DNA from: Leptospirillum sp.
GTDB taxonomy: Bacteria; Nitrospirota; Leptospirillia; Leptospirillales; Leptospirillaceae
Assembly (NCBI GenBank): GCA_027346125.1
Contig: DAIEST010000001.1
Location: forward strand, 1-8,706
Length of the DNA stretch: 8,706 nt
Direction of reading: 5' to 3'
Below, one piece after another: positions 1 to 5,673 of the stretch. Within the stretch, counting starts at the first letter, position 1; each line of letters begins with the position of its first letter. The translations under genes and the position numbers were made by a program. The notes under the pieces are model-generated. The model worked only from the letters and a program-made list of their open reading frames with translations, did not search any database and was not told where the DNA came from.

Positions 1-2
1 AC

Positions 3-683
3 GCGGCACAGGAACGCCTTCGCCTTCTCGGAGTGCCGGACACGGAAATCGAACGACTGAAACAGACGGAAAAACCCCGATCGGTCATTCCGGTCCTCTC
101 TCCCTACTCGGGGGTCGTGACGTCGATTTCCGCGCGCGTCGGAGGGGCCGTTTCTCCGAAGACGCCCCTGATGACGCTCGCAGACCCCAAAAGAGTGTGG
201 GTCGAAGTCTCCCTTTATTCTCCCGATCTCGCCTGGGTCAAGTCGGGAGATCCGGTCATTCTCCATCTCCCGTCCCTGGCATCCTGGCGTTACAAGGGAA
301 CGCTCCGGTTCGTCAAACCTGAAGTCGAAAAGACAAGCCGGACCCTCCGCGCCCGGGTAGTCGTCCGGAATCCCGACGGCTTCCTGAAGGCCGGAATGTA
401 CCTTGAAGCCGTTCTCCGCCCGGATCCGCATCCCAATGCCCTGGTGATTCCGCGGGAGGCCCTGATCCGGACTGGAAAGAAAACGGTCGTGATCACTGAA
501 GTCGGGCAGGGACGCTTCCGGCCGGTCAGAGTGACCGTCGGTGCGCGTTCGCCGCACTGGGTCGAAGTGATCTCGGGTCTTCAGGAAGGAGAGCGAGTGG
601 TTGTCAGCGGACAGTTCCTGCTGGACGCGGAGTCCCAGTTCGAAAGCGTTTCGGATCGCATGGACGAAGGGGGGAACCCATGA
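3..683 (+). CDS. cusB: CusB-type RND efflux periplasmic adaptor, 3' part
   Basis: This is the C-terminal part of a membrane-fusion (adaptor) protein that links an inner-membrane RND metal pump to an outer-membrane channel. The reading frame is open from the left edge, so the true start lies outside the window; a GTG at 33 is internal. Before it the frame reads AAQERLRLLG, typical of the end of the adaptor's helical hairpin. Next comes the returning half of the lipoyl domain (SPYSGVV then GGAVSPKTPLMTLAD), a beta-barrel (VWVEVSLYSPDLAWVKSGD), and the membrane-proximal domain (VIPREALIRTGKKTVV, then GLQEGERVVVSGQFLLDAE). The CusB N-terminal methionines that bind Cu(I)/Ag(I) are outside the window, so metal specificity cannot be read from this gene; the adjacent pump supplies it. 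The stop overlaps the pump start as ATGA, implying translational coupling. Confidence 0.93.
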   Translation, partial: AAQERLRLLGVPDTEIERLKQTEKPRSVIPVLSPYSGVVTSISARVGGAVSPKTPLMTLADPKRVWVEVSLYSPDLAWVKSGDPVILHLPSLASWRYKGTLRFVKPEVEKTSRTLRARVVVRNPDGFLKAGMYLEAVLRPDPHPNALVIPREALIRTGKKTVVITEVGQGRFRPVRVTVGARSPHWVEVISGLQEGERVVVSGQFLLDAESQFESVSDRMDEGGNP

Positions 684-3600
684 TCGCCCGAATCATTGCC
701 TGGTCGATTCACCGAAGATACTGGGTTCTGGCAATTTCCCTGGTCATCCTGGTGTGGGGAGGAATCTCGCTCTACCGAAGCCCTCTGGACGCCATCCCGG
801 ATCTCTCCGATACGCAGGTGATCGTCAAGGCCTCTTTCCTGGGCCAGCCGCCGTCCATCGTCGAAAACCAGGTGACCTATCCGCTGACGACCGCATTCCT
901 CACCATACCAGGGGTCCGGCATGTGCGGGGGTATTCCGACTTCGGAAACTCCCTCATCTATATCCTGTTCAAGGAAGGAACCGACCAGTACTGGGCCAGA
1001 TCGCGCGTCCTCGAATACCTGAACCAGGTCGAAGGCCGGCTTCCGGCCGGGGTCACGGCGTCGCTGGGGCCGGACGCCACCGGACTGGGCTGGGTCTACG
1101 AATACGCGCTGGTCGACAGAACGCACCGGTATGACCTGTCGCGCCTCCGGGCCCTCCAGGACTGGTTTCTGAAGTTCGAACTCCAGAGCATCCATGGCGT
1201 GGCCCAGGTGGCGTCGGTCGGCGGAATGGTGAAAGAGTTCCAGGTCGAGGCGGATCCCAGAAAACTGCTGGCCTACCATATTCCCCTCTCCCGGGTGGAG
1301 GAGGCTATCCGGGATTCGAACGGAGACGTCGGAGGCTCGGTCGTGGATATGGGCGAAGCCCAATATATGGTCCGGACCCGGGGGTACATCCGATCCCTTT
1401 CGGACATCAGAAAGATTCCCCTTTCGCCGGGGACCGGCGGAACCCCGGTCCGGCTTTCCGATGTGGCGTCCGTCCATCTCGGCCCGGAACTGCGTCAGGG
1501 CATTGCCGAACTTGACGGAGAGGGCGAGGTCGTCGGCGGGATCGTGATCGCCAGGGGCGGAACAAACGCCCTGAAAATCATCGAAGCGGTCAAGAAAAAG
1601 CTCAAGGAACTCGCGCCCATGCTGCCGCCCGGCGTAGAGGTGGTGACAACCTATGACCGCTCCAGGCTGATCCTGAAAAGCATCAGGAATCTCCTGGAAA
1701 AGCTGCTGGAAGAATCGATCGCGGTTTCTCTGGTCTGTCTTCTCTTCCTCTCCCGGATCCGGTCGTCCCTGGTGGCGATCCTGAGCCTTCCGGTCGGGAT
1801 CTTCGCGGCGTTCGTCCTGATGGCCCGTCAGGGACTCACCGCCAATATCATGTCGCTCGGCGGAATTGCGGTTTCGATCGGCGTCATGGTCGACGCGGCG
1901 ATCGTGATGATCGAAAACATGCACAAACACCGGGAGCGCTCCGACGAATCGGAAACATCCTGGGAGACCGCCCTTCGGGCAGCGCAGGAGGTCGGCCCCT
2001 CCCTCTTCTTTTCCCTGCTGGTGATCACCGTATCGTTCCTGCCGATCTTCGCGCTTCAGGAACAGGAAGGCCGGCTCTTCAAACCGCTGGCATCCACCAA
2101 AACCTATTCGATCGCGATCTCCGCCGGTCTTTCGATCACGCTCGTGCCGGTTCTGATGGGGTTCCTCATCCGGGGAAAAATAAGGCCGGAGGAAGACAAC
2201 GTCATCAACCGGATGCTGGTCTTTCTCTACCGGCCCGTGATCGGGTGGGTTCTCCGCCACCGGAATCTGACCCTCGCGTTCGCGGGCGCATGCCTTGCCA
2301 CTGCCGTCATCCCCCTGCGCCACCTTGGGACGGAGTTCATGCCCCCCCTCTACGAGGGCGATCTTCTTTACATGCCGACACTGACTCCCGGCGTTTCCGT
2401 AGGAGAGTCCGCCCATCTTCTCCAGATCACCGACCGGCTCATCAGAACCGTCCCGGAAGTGGCGCGTGTCTTCGGCCAGTCGGGGCGGGCGGAAACGGCG
2501 ACCGATTCGGCCCATCTCTCGATGTTCGATACGGTCGTGACCCTCAAGCCCCGGGACCAGTGGCCTCCCGGGACGACCCTGTCGCAGGTCAGGGAACGCC
2601 TGAACCAGGCCGCCTCTCTTCCGGGCGTCTCAAACATCTGGACCATGCCGATCATCAACCGGGTCAACATGCTGACCACCGGGATCAAGTCGCCGCTCGG
2701 ACTCAAGGTCACAGCCCCCTCCCTGGATGCAATCAACCGGATCGACCAGGAGATCCAGACTGTTCTGAAAAAACTCCCGGAAACGTCTTCCGTCTATGCC
2801 GACCGGCTCACGGGAGGAAGGTATATCGTCGTGGACATCCATCGCTCGAGAGCGGCCAGATACGGGATCAATGTCAGGGATGTCAACCGTCTTGTCCTGA
2901 CCGCGATCGGCGGAGAGCGACTGACGACCGTCATCCAGGGACGGGAGAGGTTCCCGGTCAACCTCCGCTACCCGCGCGACGACCGGGGATCGCTTGAGAC
3001 CATCGGCGAATCGCTGGTTTCCGCTCCGGACGGACGCCAGGTGCCTCTCTCCAGGCTGGCCTCTCTCACGATCGAGGACGGTCCGACGATGATCAAGACG
3101 GAAAATGCCCGACTGACGGGGTGGATCTATATCGAGCCCAAGGGAGGGGATCTGGGCGGCTATGTCGACCTGGCCCGGAAGGCCATCTCCCGTTCCGTCA
3201 TGCTGCCTCCGGGAACGACGCTGTCCTGGTCGGGGCAGTACGCCTCCATCGAACGGGCGAGAAAAAGACTGGAACTGGTCCTCCCGCTCGCCCTCGGGCT
3301 CATCGTCGCCCTCCTGTTCGTCCATTTCCGGAGCGCGGCCAAAACAGGAATGGTGCTCCTGTCGCTTCCCTTTGCGGTGCTCGGAAGCCTGTGGTTTCTC
3401 TATGGACTTCATTACAGGCTGTCCGTGGCGGTCGTCACGGGAATGATCGCCCTGGCCGGGGTGGCCGCCGAGTTCGGGATCGTGATGATTCTGTATCTCG
3501 ACCGGTCGGTCGAGCGGCGCATGACGGAAGGAAGGCTGTCGACGGCGGAAGACCTCGACGGAGCGATCGTCGAAGGAACGCTCTATCGCCTGCGGCCCAT

Positions 3601-3883
3601 CGCCATGACGGGAACCGTCATCCTGGCGGGTCTGCTCCCGATCATGTGGAGTCACAAGACCGGGTCGGATGTCATGAAACGGATTGCCGCGCCAATGATA
3701 GGCGGCATGCTGACTGCCATGATCCTGAGTCTTTTGGTGATCCCCGTGCTGTTCCGGCTGTGGAAAGGGACCGGACTCCGCCGAAGAAACCCGGACGGAG
3801 ATTCTGGCCCGCATCCATCACAACCGAAGGAGACGTCTCCTTCGGTCACATTCCAACACGAACGAAAAAGGAGCAAACGATGA
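680..3883 (+). CDS. cusA: CusA-type Cu(I)/Ag(I) RND efflux pump
   Basis: Inner-membrane proton-driven heavy-metal RND pump, 1067 aa, a little longer than E. coli CusA (1047). The N-terminus (helix about 12-32, then SPLDAIPDLSDTQV) and the central helices with GVMVDAAIVMIEN are canonical; the proton-relay aspartate falls at residue 405, as in E. coli. The three methionines of the CusA metal site (E. coli 573, 623, 672) are matched by M565 in EGDLLYMP, M615 in AHLSMF and M664 in NRVNMLTTGIKSP, supporting monovalent Cu/Ag rather than Zn/Co/Cd. The relay glutamate is E931 in VAAEFGIVM, but the position of E. coli K984 (RPKAM) is I974 (RPIAM). About 30 polar, basic residues extend past the usual C-terminus and contain a palindrome at DNA level. 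AAGGGGGG lies upstream of the ATG. The gene overlaps cusB and cusF by 4 nt each. Confidence 0.96.
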   Translation: MIARIIAWSIHRRYWVLAISLVILVWGGISLYRSPLDAIPDLSDTQVIVKASFLGQPPSIVENQVTYPLTTAFLTIPGVRHVRGYSDFGNSLIYILFKEGTDQYWARSRVLEYLNQVEGRLPAGVTASLGPDATGLGWVYEYALVDRTHRYDLSRLRALQDWFLKFELQSIHGVAQVASVGGMVKEFQVEADPRKLLAYHIPLSRVEEAIRDSNGDVGGSVVDMGEAQYMVRTRGYIRSLSDIRKIPLSPGTGGTPVRLSDVASVHLGPELRQGIAELDGEGEVVGGIVIARGGTNALKIIEAVKKKLKELAPMLPPGVEVVTTYDRSRLILKSIRNLLEKLLEESIAVSLVCLLFLSRIRSSLVAILSLPVGIFAAFVLMARQGLTANIMSLGGIAVSIGVMVDAAIVMIENMHKHRERSDESETSWETALRAAQEVGPSLFFSLLVITVSFLPIFALQEQEGRLFKPLASTKTYSIAISAGLSITLVPVLMGFLIRGKIRPEEDNVINRMLVFLYRPVIGWVLRHRNLTLAFAGACLATAVIPLRHLGTEFMPPLYEGDLLYMPTLTPGVSVGESAHLLQITDRLIRTVPEVARVFGQSGRAETATDSAHLSMFDTVVTLKPRDQWPPGTTLSQVRERLNQAASLPGVSNIWTMPIINRVNMLTTGIKSPLGLKVTAPSLDAINRIDQEIQTVLKKLPETSSVYADRLTGGRYIVVDIHRSRAARYGINVRDVNRLVLTAIGGERLTTVIQGRERFPVNLRYPRDDRGSLETIGESLVSAPDGRQVPLSRLASLTIEDGPTMIKTENARLTGWIYIEPKGGDLGGYVDLARKAISRSVMLPPGTTLSWSGQYASIERARKRLELVLPLALGLIVALLFVHFRSAAKTGMVLLSLPFAVLGSLWFLYGLHYRLSVAVVTGMIALAGVAAEFGIVMILYLDRSVERRMTEGRLSTAEDLDGAIVEGTLYRLRPIAMTGTVILAGLLPIMWSHKTGSDVMKRIAAPMIGGMLTAMILSLLVIPVLFRLWKGTGLRRRNPDGDSGPHPSQPKETSPSVTFQHERKRSKR
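3823..3846. repeat. 24-bp perfect palindrome in the cusA tail
   Basis: The half-site ACCGAAGGAGAC is followed immediately by its exact reverse complement, with the centre between 3834 and 3835. As RNA it folds into a 10-bp stem with an ACGU loop; as DNA it is a symmetric site containing GACGTC. It lies in the last codons of cusA, 33 nt before the cusF start. No U-run follows, so it is not a standard intrinsic terminator. It could be an mRNA processing or stability hairpin separating pump and chaperone expression, or a dimeric protein's binding site. The palindrome is certain; its function is not. Confidence 0.85.
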
Positions 3884-4278
3884 ATCCTCTGAAAAACCGG
3901 GCTGGCCTCATGACAGGAATACTGGCGGGATTGACGGGAATGGCCCTTGCGGGGACGCTCGCAGTGGCGGACGACATGGGAGGGATGGGGGATATGAACG
4001 GGATGTCCGGCATGTCCTCCGGGATGGGAAGCTCTTCCGCCGCGTCATCCGTCGGGCATGGCAAAGGCGTCGTGAAGGCGGTGGATCGCAAGGCCGGAAC
4101 GGTCACGATCACCCATGGTCCCATCAAGGAATTCGGATGGAGCGGAATGACCATGACATTCCCGCTGCAGCATCGCTCTTCCCTGAAATCCCTCAAAAAA
4201 GGGGAGCATGTCGTCTTCGATGTGGTGCAGGAGGGGCAGGGCCGCTATACGATCACGAAGATTCACCGGGTACAATAA
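3880..4278 (+). CDS. cusF: CusF-family periplasmic copper chaperone with Met-rich linker
   Basis: Small periplasmic Cu(I)/Ag(I)-binding protein, 132 aa, that in the known system delivers metal to the CusBA pump. Residues 1-30 form a Sec signal peptide (basic start, Gly/Ala/Leu core, likely cleavage after AVA30). Residues 31-50 are a Met/Gly/Ser linker (MGGMGDMNGMSGM). Residues about 58-132 form the OB-fold domain: GKGVVKAVDRKAGTVTITHG, then the metal-site signature H79, W87, M90, M92 (HGPIKEFGWSGMTMTF), matching CusF H36, W44, M47 and M49. The ATG at 3880 is chosen because AGGAG lies 6 nt upstream, the signal peptide starts there, and it overlaps the cusA stop as ATGA; the frame is open far upstream but only as a cusA shadow. 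The Met-rich linker may bind extra copper; E. coli CusF lacks a comparable long run. Confidence 0.93.
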   Translation: MNPLKNRAGLMTGILAGLTGMALAGTLAVADDMGGMGDMNGMSGMSSGMGSSSAASSVGHGKGVVKAVDRKAGTVTITHGPIKEFGWSGMTMTFPLQHRSSLKSLKKGEHVVFDVVQEGQGRYTITKIHRVQ

Positions 4279-4300
4279 AGGCAAGCACACGGAGGAGAAA

Positions 4301-4666
4301 ATGGTGAACCGGAGGCAGGCTTTGAAGAAGATGCTGTCAATGGCTGTTGCGGGTCTTTTGTACCCTCTCCTGGCGAAAGAGGGAGATCCCCGGGCCCGGG
4401 CGGATCCGTCGCCCCGCAAGGTCGACAAGAAAACGGCTCTTTACCGGACCCATCCCGACGACGGAAAGATGTGCATGAACTGCCGGCATTTTCTTCCCCC
4501 CGAGGGGATGTCGTCGCACATAATGGGAGACAGCCGGAAAATGGAGGGTATGGACGGGTCCATGGGCATGGGGGGAATGGGAGGCATGATGTCGGGAGGC
4601 TGCACGATCGTGGCCGGCTCCATCAGTCCCATGGGATATTGCCGGTTTTACCTGAAAAAAAGCTGA
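4301..4666 (+). CDS. HiPIP-like iron-sulfur protein with Met-rich insertion
   Basis: Predicted exported 121-aa protein resembling high-potential iron-sulfur proteins (HiPIP), small periplasmic [4Fe-4S] electron carriers. Residues 1-25 look like a Tat signal (NRRQALKK then a hydrophobic stretch), as expected for a protein exported with its cluster. A HiPIP-like core follows: Y48, DDGKMCMNCRHF with C58 and C61, then GCTIVAGSISPMGYC with C101 and C114. Spacing is C-x2-C-x39-C-x12-C; classical HiPIPs have about 14 residues in the middle gap. The extra residues (about 70-97) are Met/Gly-rich (MEGMDGSMGMGGMGGMM). The ATG at 4301 is chosen for GGAGGAG just upstream and the twin arginine. It begins 22 nt after cusF, so it belongs to the copper operon. 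Cluster binding is inferred from cysteines only; a copper-binding or copper-resistant electron carrier are both possible. Confidence 0.75.
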   Translation: MVNRRQALKKMLSMAVAGLLYPLLAKEGDPRARADPSPRKVDKKTALYRTHPDDGKMCMNCRHFLPPEGMSSHIMGDSRKMEGMDGSMGMGGMGGMMSGGCTIVAGSISPMGYCRFYLKKS

Positions 4667-4990
4667 CCGGACCCGGAACTCCGGAACCCCGTTCTGATCA
4701 AGCGTTCCGGGAAGTAAATCGGGAAATCGAATCTGGACGGCGGAAAATCTCCGCCGTCCAGGCATCCAGAGACATGCCTGATCACCCACGATTCTCGGGC
4801 ATTCCTGCGAGACGGCAGCTCGGGTCAGCAAGTGCGGTCGATGCGATACCGCAAGCCATTACTTACTGCAAGCAATCACTGGCCATAGGTCAAATCGCAA
4901 TTCAGTCTGTACGATCTTCCCTGATCGGAACCCCGCGACCGGCGAATCCTGTCTTCATTCCAGGCAGGAAGACCGATTTTCCTCCTTCGT
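4667..4990. other. Non-coding interval with hairpins only
   Basis: No credible coding frame was found here: open frames on both strands are shadows with no recognisable sequence or ribosome binding site. Besides the strong hairpin noted separately, a 6-bp stem GTCTTC/GAAGAC at 4951-4973 is followed by CGATTTT and could be a weak terminator just ahead of the next promoter. A short direct repeat, GCAAGC (about 4852 and 4869), flanks TTACTTACT. Nothing else is recognised. Confidence 0.5.
4733..4761 (+). terminator. Strong hairpin after the copper operon
   Basis: A 12-bp perfect stem, CTGGACGGCGGA paired with TCCGCCGTCCAG around a 5-nt loop, begins 66 nt after the last stop codon of the copper operon. 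No U-run follows on the plus strand, so it may be a Rho-assisted terminator or a 3'-end stabilising hairpin. A weaker 7-bp stem (CCGGAAC with GTTCCGG) lies at 4681-4710. Confidence 0.5.
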
Positions 4991-5020
4991 TTCAGAATCC
5001 CCGAAAAATACTGGTACAAT
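4991..5020 (+). promoter_or_regulatory. Sigma-70-type promoter with extended -10
   Basis: TTCAGA (4991-4996) and TACAAT (5015-5020) are separated by 18 bp. The TG at 5012-5013 makes an extended -10 (TGGTACAAT). Transcription would start near 5027, giving an untranslated leader of roughly 65 nt before the possible leader peptide and about 135 nt before the 105-aa gene. The call rests on consensus matching and position only. Confidence 0.5.
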
Positions 5021-5057
5021 GGGAGAGAGACCGGGGGAGAGTCCGACTGCAGCACTT

Positions 5058-5086
5058 TCCTCTTCGCGCACGGAACCGAAGGAGGG
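5058..5086 (+). promoter_or_regulatory. Possible SD-masking hairpin in the 5' leader
   Basis: TCCTCTTCG (5058-5066) can pair with CGAAGGAGGG (5077-5086). This gives five pairs, one bulged G (5082), then three Watson-Crick pairs and a G-U, closing a 10-nt loop. The pairing would bury the strong SD AAGGAGGG that precedes the TTG at 5091. It could act as a translational switch, for example a thermometer-like element, or be chance; stability has not been computed. Confidence 0.35.
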
Positions 5087-5090
5087 ACAC

Positions 5091-5162
5091 TTGAAACTGA
5101 AAAGTATTCCCGGAACCGTTTCAACAGACGCATCTCGAAAGAGATCGGGAGTTTCGGAATAA
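5091..5162 (+). CDS. Possible 23-aa leader peptide
   Basis: A short frame starts at TTG 5091, 4 nt after the perfect SD AAGGAGGG, and reads (M)KLKSIPGTVSTDASRKRSGVSE before TAA. The final A of its stop is the first base of the following gene's ATG (TAATG), the classic arrangement for translational coupling. The best SD of the transcript serves this frame, while the downstream ATG has only GGGAG at 10-nt spacing. No homology is recognised, and the peptide itself may not matter. Coding is uncertain because the frame is so short and starts with TTG. Confidence 0.35.
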   Translation: MKLKSIPGTVSTDASRKRSGVSE

Positions 5163-5479
5163 TGAAGACACCTGAAAGAAAACCGGTATTGACCGTTGGC
5201 CTTTTCGCGCTGCTTCTGGGATGCATGCTCTTGCCGGGAATCCCCCGGGAAGCTTCCGGTGCGGAAGACCTGTCCCAGAAAGTCGCAGACGCCGGGAAAT
5301 CCGTCGAAAAATCCGTGGACCATGCGGCCAAGAAAACGGGAGCGTATCTAAAGAGCGATTCTTTCCACCAGAAGGTGAAGCGTGTGGTCGACGGGGCGGC
5401 AGAGGCGATCCGGAACGCCGGAAACTGGGTCGGAAGCAAGATCGACTCGATGTCGAAAAAGGATCCTCCGAAACATTAG
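5162..5479 (+). CDS. Exported charged helical protein, function unknown
   Basis: 105 aa, not recognised as a named family. Residues 1-34 look like a Sec signal peptide: MKTPERK, a hydrophobic core (VLTVGLFALLLGCMLLPG), then EASGA with likely cleavage before E35. The LLLGC at 17-21 could instead be a poor lipobox, making C21 a lipid-anchored cysteine. The mature part is Ala/Lys/Asp/Ser-rich and probably amphipathic helix (DLSQKVADAGKSVEKSVDHA, later VKRVVDGAAEAIRNAGNWVG), reminiscent of LEA-like or YtxH-like stress proteins in composition only. It ends in a basic tail (SKKDPPKH). The ATG overlaps the stop of the possible leader peptide; GGGAG lies 10 nt upstream. It appears to be a single-gene unit with its own promoter, between the copper operon and the repair genes. 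A periplasmic stress role is a guess. Confidence 0.75.
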   Translation: MKTPERKPVLTVGLFALLLGCMLLPGIPREASGAEDLSQKVADAGKSVEKSVDHAAKKTGAYLKSDSFHQKVKRVVDGAAEAIRNAGNWVGSKIDSMSKKDPPKH

Positions 5480-5494
5480 TTTCCCTCCCCGCCA

Positions 5495-5530
5495 GCGAAC
5501 CCGGTGGACTCGTTTGCGTGTCTTTCTTCT
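5495..5530 (+). terminator. Weak terminator candidate
   Basis: GCGAAC (5495-5500) pairs with GTTTGC (5512-5517) with one G-U, followed by the T-rich GTGTCTTTCTTCT. The stem is short, but its position 16 nt after the preceding stop and before the next promoter is right. Confidence 0.3.
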
Positions 5531-5542
5531 GAAACACCACCC

Positions 5543-5573
5543 TTGACTTCCCTGTACTGGCCGATCGTCTCAT
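5543..5573 (+). promoter_or_regulatory. Weak promoter candidate for the alkylation-repair genes
   Basis: TTGACT (5543-5548) is a good -35 match. The best -10 is TCTCAT (5568-5573), four of six matches at 19-bp spacing. A good -35 with a poor, over-spaced -10 would suit an activator-dependent promoter, as in Ada autoregulation. No E. coli-type Ada box (AAT then GCAA six bases on) was found nearby. Confidence 0.3.
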
Positions 5574-5673
5574 GGGGAATGGATCGGGAGTCTTCGCAAA
5601 CCGGAAGAGACCGGGAAAATTCAATGTCCGAAAACCGCGCGAACCATCCCGGAAACAACGATATGATTCCAAC

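Noticed and set aside
581..2515. 644-codon open frame on the minus strand opposite cusA
   Set aside because: It is antisense to a clear RND pump; its translation is rich in Arg, Asp, Gly and His with no domain pattern, typical of the opposite strand of a GC-rich gene.
2630..3814. 394-codon minus-strand open frame opposite the cusA 3' half
   Set aside because: Same shadow effect: low-complexity charged translation and no recognisable domain.
3121..3879. Upstream extension of the cusF frame inside cusA
   Set aside because: It translates a shifted cusA frame; the signal peptide, SD and ATGA overlap all place the start at 3880.
5075..5084. Ten-base match ACCGAAGGAG between this SD region and the cusA-tail palindrome
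   Set aside because: The shared bases are largely a purine-rich SD sequence; a trans-pairing role is possible but a match this short is likely chance.
5480..5673. Ada box upstream of the Ada-AlkA fusion
   Set aside because: AAT at 5578-5580 and GCAA at 5596-5599 are 15 bases apart instead of 6, so the E. coli pattern is not met.
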